Assembly: GCA_963965975.1 (NCBI GenBank) | Contig: OZ014411.1 | Location: 17,326,446 to 17,390,445, forward strand | Direction: 5' to 3' | Source of the DNA: Xestospongia bergquistia | Lineage: Eukaryota; Porifera; Demospongiae; Haplosclerida; Petrosiidae | Length of the DNA: 64,000 nt | In this document: piece by piece, positions 53,701-64,000 of the stretch | How the letters are laid out: each line of letters begins with the position of its first letter | Numbering within the stretch: position 1 is the stretch's first letter | Notes under the pieces: generated by a model | Told to the model about the DNA's origin: nothing | Database searches by the model: none | What the model saw: only the letters and a program-made list of their open reading frames with translations | Program-made: the position numbers and the translations under genes

Positions 53701-56700
53701 ATTAGCCATGTACCAATGTAGTATATGTATACAGCAGATACTCTTCTCGTAATCCTATTATCATTACTACCTCTTTATGGGAGGATAAATTAAATGATAT
53801 TGAACAGTTTTGTTGAGGTTGAAATGGAAAGTCTACCAGCTAGCAAGGACAGACTGGAAATTTATTGTCAAGCTCAATTGAATGATCCACTCTGCTCACA
53901 AGTTATCAAGTATTGTCAATCCAGTTGGGCAGAGAAAAATATGATCCAATCCTCTCTAAAACCATATTGGACTGTTAGTGGTGAACTAACAGTATGTAAT
54001 AATCTACTCCTTTTTAATGGACACATTGTTGTGCCTGAGTCTCTAAAAAAAGAACTTGACCAAACCCATGAGGGACGTCAGGGAAGTTGCTTTGGAGCAA
54101 CACCATTTGTCTGGTGGCCATGTCTCTCAAAAGAGATAGTTCAAACAGTACAGAAGTGTGCAATTTGTGTCAGGAAGACCACCTCTCCAAATGAGCCACT
54201 AGTACCTTCAAAACTACCAGACCATCCTTGACAAAAGATTGGCTGAGATTTATTAAATTGGAAGAAGTTACCTTACCTGTTAGTAGTTGATTTTAAGATA
54301 CCCTGAACACAAGCACTTCTTGAGCCATGATCTCTTCTCTCAATTATCTTTAGTCATTATGGCATTCCAGAAGTACTTATTAGTGACAATGGTCCACAAT
54401 ATATATTTTTACATGAAATGAAAGATTTTACAACGTCTTATTGATTTCAACATATCAATTCTAGTCTTTGTTTTCCACAAAGCAATGTTCAAGTTGAATG
54501 CACAGTCAAAACAGACCATTATACTTAAGACCATTATATGGCTCTCCTAAACTAGAACAACACTTCTCTTATGGTTTGGACGTAGTCTGGCTGATCTCCT
54601 GATGGGAGACAAATTCGCACAGAGCTACCCAAAACTAAGGATAGTTCAATTCCAACATGGTGTTACCTTGATGATTTTTAAAGGAAGAATGAGAGAGAAA
54701 ATAAAAAAAAACAGAAACAGAATTTGGATCATTGAGATCATTCACTACCTGTAATACCAGATGACACTCCTGTCTATGTCACTTCAGGTACAAGACAAAT
54801 TCATGGCAATATCAATCATCAAGCTGAAACACCAAGGTCTTATGTGTTCAAGACACTGTCAGGTCAAGTTCATTGAAATCATTGTCATCTAACAGTCAGA
54901 ATTAATGATATTACTGAGACTTTCCAAAATGAAACACTTCAGGAGAGAAAGAGATTCAAGTAGACCAACAGAAAACCCTAGTTGAGTTGACAGTGGTAGT
55001 CCAATCCTGACTAGATCTCGCACAGGTGCAGTTGTGAACCCACCTGGTTGATTGACCTTCTGAGAAAATGAGATGTAGTGTAACTGTCTACTAGAAGAAT
55101 GTACAATGTGTTAGAACAAATAAACAACATATGCTTGTCTAGAATATGTGTTATCTTTCTCTAGCATAACTATGGTTATATGTTTGGTGTATGGTAGTTT
55201 TTGCTGTGGTTGTCTTGATCAATAAATGTTACAGTCATGTTCTCCACGTACAATATGATTTCCATGTAGACAATGTATTAACATAATATCTTATAATGTC
55301 AATGACAAAGTGCAGAAATATAAGACAATACACAATGTTCATACATTTGTAATGTTATCATAGAGTGTTAGTAGTTTCATTTTCCAATTTATTGTTTGTG
55401 TGTTTTTCTAATAGAGAGGATGGACAGCTCTTCATTATGCAAGTTCCAAAGGACATTCAGACATCGTTGAAGTATTAGTCAACCATAATGCTGATATCAA
55501 TATTGTTACTAAGGTAATTGAGATCATGAGAATGAAGTGTATTCTTTAAGTTGTATGAATGGATATTAACTATTAGAGAAGACATAGCATAGATATTGTA
55601 ATGATATAAGAGTACTTTACTTAACTGTAAGAAGTATATAAAGCAGGTGGTAGCAGCAGTATAAGGGCAGCATGATGTTTATCTTTATTGTTTTTATTGT
55701 TGTGTTTATCACAAGATAATTACAAAACTAGAAGAGTTTAAATATGCTTTTAGAAGTTTTATTTCATGTCCTTTAAGAATGAAAGTAGTAATTTATACAG
55801 AGTTTGGAGTAGCATCTGTATGAGATTAAGTTATTTGTATACCTTAAATAGTTAAGGTGATATTAATGAGGATATAAGAGAGGTGATAAATATGAAGAGT
55901 TGTTAATAAATCACTATTCTATTCTACCACAAGGCCTTTTCTATATTGAGTAGACTTAAGTTCTTCTATAGTAATCAATGTTCTTATTTCTTAAGCTTAA
56001 GAAAATCAAAGTTACTTGAATTCTAGAAATGAAGAAATCAGGATACTTAAGAGTACATTGGTAGTTGAATCATCTATTTCTGTCTTGATTAGACATGCAT
56101 ACATAAATTATAGTATCTGATTTCATTATTAATTATTATGAATTATAGCAATGGTCTGTTGTATAGTATATATCCTGACATTGTATGTATCAATATTGAA
56201 ACTCTTAAACATAATATTTATCATGCATGCAGTAGCAGTAGATAGCTATGTGGGGATGGTCCAGATTGTTCATTGAAATGTATTGACAGGAAAGAATAAA
56301 TTTGTCACTGAAGTGATCAAAACCTTTAATTCTTTGCAGCATATCTTTCTATGATAATTTCGTCATTCCAACTTTGTTATAAGTTAATACAAAGTTACAT
56401 TAGTTTAGCTTTTTTGCTGGGAATCTAGCCACAGCATAGTAATTAATTATCATAAAGATTGTTTTAACAAATAGATGGAATATATACATCAGAACAAGAA
56501 CCAACTTTAACACCAAGTAACGGTTTTTAATTCCTTGTATGGGAGCTTGGCAGGCTATAGTCTAATTGTTTTATATTGTGTGGTATCTATCTGTATGCAC
56601 TTTTGCAATTTTATTGATTATATTGTAATTACAGCTTTAAAATCAAGAAATGAGATTAAAATGCATCCTTTATTTACTGATTCCCACATCAGCAATAAAT

Positions 56701-59700
56701 TTTGTTAACCCTAACTGCTTGTGACACAACATTGAGTTTAGCTAATAATGCTTGAATCTTCTTGCTAAGTTCTTTTCATTACCTATATTTTGAGTATTTT
56801 ATAACTCAATTCTAGTATGAATTTTAACTTATTAAATGTGTTGTTTTCATTTCGTTTACTTTATTGCTTTTTATTTGAACATTTATGTTGTTGTTATTAC
56901 TAATTATCTGAATGTCTACTTTTAATATAATAGGATGTAATTTAAATATAATGTAATATGAATTATAAGTGTATTGAATGTGTTATTGTGATTTTGTTTA
57001 CTGTATTGTTTTGTTTTTCACATTATGTTGCTGTGATTACTTGTCATCTGAATTTGTTGTTTACAATATAATAGTGGGTAAGTTTGATATAATGTAGTAT
57101 GAATGATAAGTCTTTTGAATGGAATATTGTTATTTTATTGATCCTATTGTTTGTATTGACTTTAACAGTTTTTAATTGCTTGTATGGGAGGCTTGGCAGG
57201 CTGTAGTCTAATTGTTTTGTATTGTGCGGTGTCTATCTGTATGTACTTTTGCAATTTTATTGATTATATTGTAATTACAGCTTTAAGATCAACAAATGAG
57301 ATTAAAATGCATATTTCATTTACTGATTCCTATATCAGCAATAAATTTTGTTAACCCTAACTGCTTGTGACACAACATTGAGTTTAGCTAATAATGCTTG
57401 AATCTTCTTACTAAGTTTTTTCTTTACTTATATTTTGAGCATTTTATAACTCTATTCTAGTGTGAATTTTAACTTATTAAATGTGTTGTTTTCATTTTGT
57501 TTAGTTTATTGCTTTTTATTTGAACATTTATGTTGTTGTTATTACTAATTATCTGAATGTCTACTTTTAATATAATAGGATGTAATTTAAATATAATATA
57601 GTATGAATTGTAAGTGTATTGAATGTTTTATTGTGATTTTGTTTACTGTATTGTTTTGTTTTTCACATTTATGTTGGTGTGATTACTTGTCATCTGAATT
57701 TGTTTTTTAAAATATAATAGGAGGTAAGTGTGATATAATGTAGTATGAATGATACGTCTTTTGAATTGAATGTTGTTTTTTTATTTATCCTATTGTTTCT
57801 ATTTACTGTAATTGTTTTTAATATGGGAATCTTGGCAGGCTGTAGTATAATTGTTTTGTATTGTGTGGTTTCTATATTTTGCACTTTTGCAATTTTATTG
57901 ATTATAATGTAATTACAGCTTTAAAATCAACAAATGAGATTAAAATGCATCCTTTGTTTACTGATTCCTATGTCAGCAATAAATTTTGTTAACCCTAACT
58001 GCTTGTGACACAACATTGAGTTTAGCTAATAATGCTTGAATCTTCTTACTAAGTTTTTTCTTTACCTATATTTTGAGCATTTTATAACTCTATTCTAGTA
58101 TGAATTTTAACTTATTAAATGTGTTGTTTTCATTTTGTTTACTTTATTGCTTTTTATTTGAACAATTATGTTGTTGTTATTACTAATTATCCGAATGTCT
58201 ACTTTTAATATAATAGGATGTAATTTAAATATAATTGTAGTATGAATTGTAAGTGTATTGAATGTGTTATTGTGATTTTGTTTACTGTATTGTTTTGTTT
58301 TTCACATTTATGTTGGTGTGATTACTTGTCATCTGAATTTGTTGTTTACAATATAATAGCGGGTAAGTGTGATATAATGTAGTATGAATGATAAATCTTT
58401 TGAATTAAATATTGTTATTTTGTTTATCCTATTGTTTGTATTGACTTTAATTGTTTTCAATATGGGAAGCTTGGCAGGCAGTAGTATAATTCTTTGTATT
58501 GTGTGGTTCTATATTTTGCACTTTTGCAATTTTATTGATTATAATGTAATTACAACTTTAAAATCAAGAAATGAGATTGAATTGCATCCTTTATTTACTG
58601 ATTCCTATATCAGCAATAAATTTGGTTAACCTTAACTGCTTGTGACACAACATTGAGTTTAGCTAATAATGCTTGAATCTTCTTACTAAGTTTTTTCTTT
58701 ACCTATATTTTGAGCATTTTATAACTCTATTCTAGTGTGAATTTTAACTTATTAAATGTGTTGTTTTCATTTTGTTTAGTTTATTGCTTTTTATTTGAAC
58801 ATTTATGTTGTTGTTATTACTAATTATCCGAATGTCTACTTTTAATATAATAGGATGTAATTTATAGTATGAACTGTAAGTGTATTGAATGTGTTATTGT
58901 GATTTTGTTTTCTGTATTGTTTTGTTTTTCACATTTATGTTGGTGTGATTACTTGTCATCTGAATTTGTTGTTTAAAAATATAATAGTTGGTAAGTGTGA
59001 TATAATGTAGTATGAATGATATGTCTTTTAAACTGAATATTGCTATTTTATTTACCCTATTGTTTATATGATGTCAAGATTTTTTTGATGCCTTGGATGG
59101 GAAGGTTTGAAGGCTGTAGTCTAATTGTTTTGTATTGTATTGTATCTTTGTGCATCCACTTTTGTAATATTATTGATTATAATGTAATTTCAGCTTTGAG
59201 ATCAAGAAATGAGATTAAAATGCATTCTTTATTTACTGATTCCTATATCAGCAATAAATTTGGTTAACCCTAACTGCTTGTGACACAACATTGAGTTTAG
59301 CTAATAATGCTTGAATCTTCTTGCTAAGTTTTTTCTTTACTTATATTTTTAGCATTTTCTAACTCTATTCTAGTGTGAATTTTAACTTATTAAATGTGTT
59401 GATTTCATTTGTTTAGTTTGTTGCTTTTAATTTGAACATTTATGTTGTTGTTATTACTAATTATCTGAATGTCTACTTTTAATATAATAGGATGTAATTT
59501 AAATATAATGTAGTATGAATTGTAAGTGTATGGAATGTTTTATTGTGATTTTGTTTACTGTATTGTTTTGTTTTTCACATTTATGTTGGTGTGATTACTT
59601 GTCATCTGAATTTGTTTTTTAAAATATAATAGGAGGTAAGTGTGATATAATGTAGTATGAATGATATGTCTTTTAAATTGAATATTGCTATTAAATTTAC

Positions 59701-61539
59701 CCTATTGTTTGTATTGATGTAATATTTTTTGATGCCTTAGATGAGAAGGTTTGCAGGGTGTAGTATAAATGCTTTGTATTGTGTGGTATCTATGTGCATC
59801 CACTTTTGCAATTTTATTGATTATAATGTAATTACAGCTTTGAGTTCAAGAAATGAGATTGAATTGCATCCTTTATTTACTGATTCCTATATTAGCAATA
59901 AATTTGGTTAACCCTAACTGCTTGTGATACAACATTGAGTTAAAGCTAATAATACTAAGTTTTTTCTTTACCTATATTTTGAGCATTTTATAACTCTATT
60001 CTAGTATGAACTTTAACTTATTAAATATGTTGTTATCATTTTGTTAGTTTATTTCATTTTATTTGACCATTTATGTTGTTGTTATTACTAATTATCTGAA
60101 TGTCTACTTTTAATATAATAGGATGTAATTTAAATATAATGTAGTATGAATAGTAAGTGTATTGAATGTTTTATTGTGATTTTGTTTACTGTATTGTTTT
60201 GTTTTTCACATTTATGTTGGTGTGATTACTTGTCATCTGAATTTGTTGTTTATAATATAATAGGAGGTAAGTGTGATATAATGTAGTATGAATTCTAAGT
60301 CTTTAAACTGAATATTGTTATTGTATTGTTTGTATTGACTTTAACAGTTTTTAATTCCTTATATGGGAGGCTTGGCAGGCTATAGTCTAATTGTTTTGTA
60401 TTGTGTGATATCTATGTGTATGCAATTTTATTGATTATATTGTAATTACAGCTTTAAAATCAACAAATGAAATTAAATTGCATTCTTTATTTACTGATTC
60501 CTATATCAGCAATAAATTTGGTTAGCCTGAACTGCTTGTGACACAACATTGAGTTTAGATAATAATGCTTGAATCTTCTTGCTAAGTTTTTTCTTTACCT
60601 ATATTTTGAGCATTTTATAAGTCTATTCTAGTATGAATTTTAACTTATTAAATGTGTTGTTTTCATTTTATTTAGTTTATTGCTTTTTATTTGAACATTT
60701 ATATTGTTGTTATTACTAATTATTTGAATGTGTACTTTTAATATAATAGGATGTAATTTAATATAATGTAGTATGAATTGTAAGTGTATTGAATGTGTTA
60801 TTATGATTTCGTTTACTGTATTGTTTTGTTTTTCACATTTATGTTGGTGTGATTACTTGTCATCATAATTTGTTGTTTAAAATATAATAGTCGGTAAGTG
60901 TGAATGATAAGTCTTTTGAATTGAATTTTGTTATTTTATTTATCCTATTGTTTTATTGACTTTAACAATTTTTAATTGTATGTATGGGAGGCTTGGCAGG
61001 CTGTACAACAATTGTTTTGTATCGTGTTGTATGTATGTGTATGTACTTTTGCATTTTTATTGATTATATTGTTATTTCAGCTTTGAGATCAACAAATAAG
61101 ATTAAATTCTATCCTTTACCTGTTGATTTCAATATCAATAAATTTGGTTAACCCTAAAAGTTGACAACTGTTGTACATGTGAATAAGCTATTTTCTAAAT
61201 TTGTTTTTATCAGAAAAATGAATGAGTGTTTTGTTATTAACCTTAACAGAAGGGGTATGAGTGAATTTTTTTGTAAGGAATACTCCTGAAAAATGATTTT
61301 TTACTACAGTCATTTAACTGATTATAAATAATGTTGTCTAAGTTTATGATGTTACTAGTGTACTGATACATCTGAGTGTTGGTATAGGTAATGTATTGAT
61401 GTTATGATTCATGTTGATGTGGTAATTATAATATATTTAGGCTGAATCAAGTGCAGTCATATTAGCAGCAATGAATGGACACAAAGATGTTGTTTTGATT
61501 TTAACACAGAAAGGAGCCAATCTAGATCTTCTTAACAGA
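35771..61539 (+). CDS. ankyrin-repeat protein gene, one repeat per exon, continues past the window
   Basis: Exon 1 (35771-35788) codes MDEKEL and ends at GTAAGT. Exon 2 (44787-44879, 93 nt) codes NNGLIEFAKKGDLSGVIE and then GANVN, an N-terminal ankyrin cap. Exons 3 (45948-46046), 4 (51188-51286), 5 (55415-55513) and 6 (61441-61539) are each exactly 99 nt, 33 codons, phase 0 on both sides. Each codes one ankyrin repeat: type B in 3 and 5 (ALHYASSKGHSDIVEVL) and type A in 4 and 6 (LAAxNGHKDVVLILTQKGA). All have AG/GT borders. Together they give 169 residues, open at the right edge. Ankyrin repeats bind proteins; the partner and cell site cannot be told. Introns are large (1-9 kb) and full of transposons, unlike the 60-440-base introns of the M16 gene. 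Exons 5 and 6 arose by recent tandem duplication of 3 and 4. Joining exon 1 to exon 2 rests on the shared phase and on resemblance to usual ankyrin protein N-termini. Confidence 0.8.
36740..36860. repeat. (ATCT)n-rich low-complexity tract in intron 1
   Basis: TATC/TCTC repeats run into an inverted 'atagatatatag' part. Two overlapping frames rich in Tyr, Ile, Leu and Ser arise only from this composition. Confidence 0.85.
37016..38429 (+). mobile_element. TIR-bounded element of unknown family with decayed ORF
   Basis: 37016-37055 and 38389-38429 are inverted repeats of about 40 bp; the shared core is 'gcagtaaaaatcaaagatta'. Between them the plus strand holds pieces of one protein-like text. 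37370-37735 reads as 121 residues with Cys pairs (CWCLC, CTSC, CCCQAC) and the motifs GRSRKVHKLRHDVEEGLRAE and RKRVLPEPRKPDKLHYRNLV. A shift of frame gives a continuation near 37717-37848, and another follows at 37884-38210 (ESHGLARKPTNSAKVTVREQ). No transposase family is recognised. It is either a DNA transposon carrying an undescribed protein or a non-autonomous one that captured a gene. It lies inside intron 1 of the ankyrin gene. Confidence 0.6.
38430..40180. other. intron 1 sequence, nothing firm
   Basis: AT-rich intronic DNA. A 97-codon minus frame at 39107-39400 (MDKFKRIQDGQATSEDTD and onward) is less AT-rich than its surroundings and may be a worn transposon piece, but no domain is recognised. 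A perfect 20-bp palindrome (tatgtccata and its complement) lies at 39454-39473. Confidence 0.45.
40180..42290 (+). mobile_element. piggyBac-type DNA transposon, decayed
   Basis: An acidic N-terminal part (PPEIMLPGSDEEFG near 40260, then an Asp run) leads into a DDE_Tnp_1_7-type transposase. VTIDDLKAYIGFYI, MEIGRYLHFVDN and EAMIPFKGRSSMKQYIPKK lie at 41006-41392. The text continues after a stop and frame changes with GTRVVKDLTRKIVGK, DDKIYACGT, LQSGNLVIALWQDTKIF and GGVDKNDQLRQYYSVRA, to a C-terminal zinc ribbon (CHYCYTYKK...WYCEDCSIHLCH) near 42155-42250. The first catalytic Asp position of the SIDE motif reads His (CSIHEAMIPFKGR). Stops and frame shifts make it inactive. Ends and TTAA duplications were not identified. 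It sits in intron 1 of the ankyrin gene in the same orientation. Confidence 0.85.
42420..44285 (+). mobile_element. hAT-superfamily DNA transposon, decayed
   Basis: The text begins with KATALLSKHEKSEWHLAAVEKKA near 42430, typical of the finger region of ZNF862/KIAA-like hAT proteins. It continues with SYYSLLADECTEIASKEELS and IKLESMHGMGFDSTNTMSG (42762-43127), MAKHCDTHWLSRERAI (43257-43586) and a further part to 43826. The end is a hAT dimerisation region (LPVTTATVE.SFSSMKLIKTRLR) near 44090-44280. The frames from 42762, 43257 and 43587 are all in the same phase; single stops, such as TAG at 43584-43586, interrupt one long reading. Terminal repeats and an 8-bp duplication were not found. It lies directly after the piggyBac copy in intron 1. 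Confidence 0.83.
46900..50810. repeat. ~637-bp macrosatellite in intron 3
   Basis: A long-period tandem repeat marked by 'taaccctaactgcttgtgac' near 47615, 48263, 48440, 49079 and 49714, with a worn last copy near 50181. The usual spacing is 635-650 bases. Each unit carries 'ggatgtaatttaaatataat' and 'ttttgatgccttggatggga' sub-blocks. One extra short spacing (177 bases) marks a partial unit. Short hydrophobic frames repeat with the unit but have no domain. Confidence 0.88.
51699..51882 (+). repeat. 5' LTR, Ty3/gypsy fossil in intron 4
   Basis: 184 bp from TGTAGTGGAATT to AAATATTACA. The same LTR recurs at about 61949-62132 in block B. Confidence 0.85.
55074..55233 (+). repeat. 3' LTR, Ty3/gypsy fossil in intron 4
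   Basis: 160 bp from TGTAGTGTAACT to AATGTTACA. Its last base is the junction between blocks A and B of the ankyrin duplication. Confidence 0.85.
56510..61155. repeat. ~637-bp macrosatellite in intron 5
   Basis: Same unit as 46900-50810, with marker positions near 56706, 57350, 57989, 58627, 59264, 59907 and 60520, and a worn end near 61148. About seven to eight units against about six in block A, which explains most of the length difference between the blocks. Confidence 0.88.
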
Positions 61540-61948
61540 GTAAGTGTTCCTGTACACATATTATATGAGAACATCAGTATAACTAAAGAGAAATTGTAAA
61601 TCCTTTTCCTTAAAGACAACTATTAGTTGTTTCATTATCACAATTAAGGTTGAAATATTGTCTTCTATGAATATGGTAAATATGATGAATATTGGAATTA
61701 GAAGAGGATCCAAAAACCTTATTACAATATTAAAATAAAAGTGTCATTTTTTGTATAACATGTGTTAACTATTTTTCGTACCTATTCTTATTGGACACTA
61801 TCAGATGTACAGACATCACTTTTAATTAATTTTTAATAATCAGTTGAGACGCACACACCAAAATAGCAGTGATCAACATGAATTGAAGCATGATTTGTTT
61901 AGCTTTAAATTTTACTTTTTTAAGAAATAAAGGCATACTTGTAATAGA

Positions 61949-64000
61949 TGTAGTGGAATTGTCTACTAGAAGAATGTACAGTGTGTTAGAACAAATAAAA
62001 ACCATATATTTGTCTAAAATTATGTGTTATCTGTTTCTAGTATATTCTCTGTTCTTGCTATATAAATAACTTTGGTTATATGTTTGGTGTGTAGTAGTTT
62101 TTACTGTGGTTGTATTGATCAATAAATATTACATGGTGGCAGTGGTGGGATATGAGAGAAAATGGATTGTTGGAGACTCCAAGCTCCGGGTTCTTTTAAC
62201 TTCAAGGCCCAGATGAATGACTTTGCTGGAAACGGTGATTTGAACAGTTCCAACAAGCAACTGGTCTACAAGATCGGGATGGAGAAAGACAAGTCAGTAC
62301 CGTCCTTTATTTCCTATGTGAAGAAGTAGAGGACATTTTGTTTTCTACAGATATCACCGCCAACACTTGAAGGAATTATGACAAAGTAGTTGGCAAATTT
62401 GACAAATTTGGCAAAGCCAGAAGAAATGTCATACTTGAAAGAACTAGGTTTAACCAAAGGAATCAACAACAGAATTAAAGTGTCAAAGAATACATTGCAG
62501 TTCTCCACAATCTAGAGGGAAATTGTGAATACGGACTCTAAAGGATGAATGGTCTGCAATCGCCTAGTTGTTGGGATTTGAGACTGTAGACTCTCATAAC
62601 GACTCCAAAATGAGTCTGAATTAATATTAAAAAAGTGAAAAAGACAGAAGTCTTCATGGTTCGCTAACATTTCATCTCAAACAAGGTGATATAATTGAAG
62701 TTAGCTTGATCCCTATATCTATTTCAGAAAAGACTTACAGACATCTACCAAGTGTTCCTTTACAGAAACCCTCAAGAGCACTGTTGGGTCCTAGTCAAAA
62801 CCCACTAAAAGTGCTAGGTCAATTTGAAATGACATTTCACCACAAATTATTTTCATGATAAAAGATCTCAAAGAAAACTTGTTGGGATTACCAGCAGCCA
62901 TTATTTCTCTTGGTCTGGTGGCAAAGACTGAGTCCATAACTCTGAACGACTACACATCAAAAGATGACACTGTATTCCCTAACTTCTTCTAAGGAATTGG
63001 CAATTTAGGAGAAGAATATCAAATTGAGGTAAGCCAGATGCTACACTCTTTGCTCTCTATACTCCTGGAAGAATACCATTTCCCTTTCGAGACAAAGTCT
63101 AAGAAGAACTGAAAAGAATGGAGTAACTTGGTGTTATCTCCAAGATTAATAAACCTTCTCAATAGTGTGCAGGAATGGTAGTAGTTTGAAAAAACAATGG
63201 TACAGTAAGAATATGTGTGGACTTAAAACCATTTAATCAAATGTTTTGTTTTATGAGAAGTAAATCTTCTACCTAGAGTGGACGAAACATTGGCTCAGCT
63301 CACAAGAGCCACACTTTTCAGCAAGCTCGATTCTAATAGTGGATTGTGGCAGATTTTCTTAGCCATAATTTTCAGACCTTCACTACTTTTATCACTCCAT
63401 TTGGATGTTACCATTTTAACAAACTGCCATTTGGAATTTCAAATGCACCTGATTATTTTGAAAGAAGTATGTCCAAGATCTTGGAAGGGCTAGAAAGTGT
63501 TCTACGTCATATGGATGACAGACATCCTGGTGTTTGAAATGGAGATGCTGGTATAACTCTTAATTCAGAGAAGTGCAAATTTTGTCAGAATCAACTAAAA
63601 TTTCTAGGTCATGTTATAGACAAGGATGGAATTCATGCTGAGCCAGAGAAAGTGAAATCAGTCATGGACATGAAAGCACCTACCAACATATCAGAATTAC
63701 GTTGCTTCATGGGGAATGTTAAACCAGCTGGCAAAGTTTACCCCTAATCTGGCTGAGTTAACACAGCTGTTAAGATAATTATTAAGTAAGAAAACCCCTA
63801 TGTTTGGAACCCAGATCAAGAGGAAGCTCCCGAGAAAATCAAACAAAAACTCTCAAAACCTACAGTGCTTGCCAATATGACCCGACTTCAGATCCAAAGA
63901 TATCAGGTAATGCCTCATCCTATAGTCTAGGGGCTGTACTATTGCAGAAACATTGATTTGATTTGAAATCAATTGCCTACACCTCTTGTGCATTGACAGA
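61949..64000 (+). mobile_element. block B copy of the Ty3/gypsy fossil, cut by the window edge
   Basis: The same insertion as 51699-55233, copied with its flanks in the tandem duplication. The left LTR is at about 61949-62132, followed by gag and reverse transcriptase parts. It is broken like its partner and is nearly identical to it where both can be aligned. The rest lies beyond the window. Confidence 0.85.

Larger units (their letters stand above)
45767..55233. repeat. tandem 9.5-kb duplication of ankyrin exon pair, block A
   Basis: From 'gtcatgttctcc' at 45767 to the end of a Ty3/gypsy right LTR at 55233 the sequence is repeated from 55234 onward. Exon 3 to exon 5 spacing is 9467 bases, equal to the block spacing. 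The block holds exons 3 and 4, the macrosatellite and the LTR fossil. Just before 45767 the similarity to the matching part of intron 4 drops sharply, so the junction is clear. Confidence 0.88.
51699..55233 (+). mobile_element. Ty3/gypsy LTR retrotransposon fossil in intron 4
   Basis: Flanked by LTRs starting TGTAGTG and ending TTACA, followed on the left by a primer-binding region (tggtgcagtggtggga). Parts in order: gag (about 51910-52430, with YCLGEDIEDILL), reverse transcriptase (about 52600-53030, with DETLAQL and GLWQIPLAK), RNase H (about 53380-53700) and integrase with an HHCC finger (about 53800-54560). The text is typical of Ty3/gypsy. It is heavily broken. The two LTRs differ by roughly 8-9% by eye, so it is old. 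It is unrelated in sequence to the 27699 element. No clear target duplication is seen. Confidence 0.88.
55234..64000. repeat. tandem duplication of ankyrin exon pair, block B (runs off the window)
   Basis: Second copy of 45767-55233, holding exons 5 and 6, a longer macrosatellite and the start of the same LTR fossil. Exon 4 to exon 6 spacing is 10253 bases, 786 more than exon 3 to 5, mostly from extra macrosatellite length. A further type B exon would be expected past the right edge. Confidence 0.88.

Noticed and set aside
51694-55238. Target-site duplication for the Ty3/gypsy fossil in intron 4
   Set aside because: The left flank (ataga) and right flank (gtcat) do not match; the right flank belongs to the duplication junction.

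Overview
The window is eukaryotic, AT-rich nuclear DNA. Genes are split by short GT-AG introns, one gene encodes canonical 103-residue histone H4, and every major transposon class is present (Penelope-like, Ty3/gypsy, Mutator-like, piggyBac, hAT). The ankyrin exons and the style of the transposons suggest a basal metazoan, most likely a demosponge; this is an inference from content, not a database match.

Layout. 1-4500 is intergenic. 4553-12102 (minus) is a complete 13-exon gene for an insulysin-like M16 metallopeptidase. It has an N-terminal membrane anchor and a long Ser/Thr/Pro/Lys repeat stalk ahead of the catalytic part. 12250-15300 holds dispersed repeats, two long palindromes and a doubtful small minus-strand frame. 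15485-15796 is an intact histone H4 gene with a 3' histone stem-loop and a poly(A) signal. About 17880-20050 is a decayed Penelope-like element with inverted ends and a hammerhead-like motif. 20251-26934 is a head-to-tail duplication of a 3.5-kb unit, almost identical between copies and differing mainly in minisatellite number. 27699-31144 is a fossil Ty3/gypsy element with LTRs and a GTTTT target duplication. About 32480-35480 is a decayed Mutator-like transposon with SWIM and PHD-type zinc-binding segments.

From 35771 to beyond the right edge runs one plus-strand ankyrin-repeat gene. A tiny first exon (MDEKEL) is followed by a 9-kb intron holding a TIR-bounded element of unknown family, a piggyBac copy and a hAT copy. 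Then come five phase-0 exons, each coding for one ankyrin repeat. Exons 3+4 and 5+6 are products of a recent 9.5-kb tandem duplication that also copied a ~637-bp intronic macrosatellite and a Ty3/gypsy fossil. All ten base differences between the duplicated exons change amino acids. This growing one-repeat-per-exon ankyrin locus is the most unusual system in the window.
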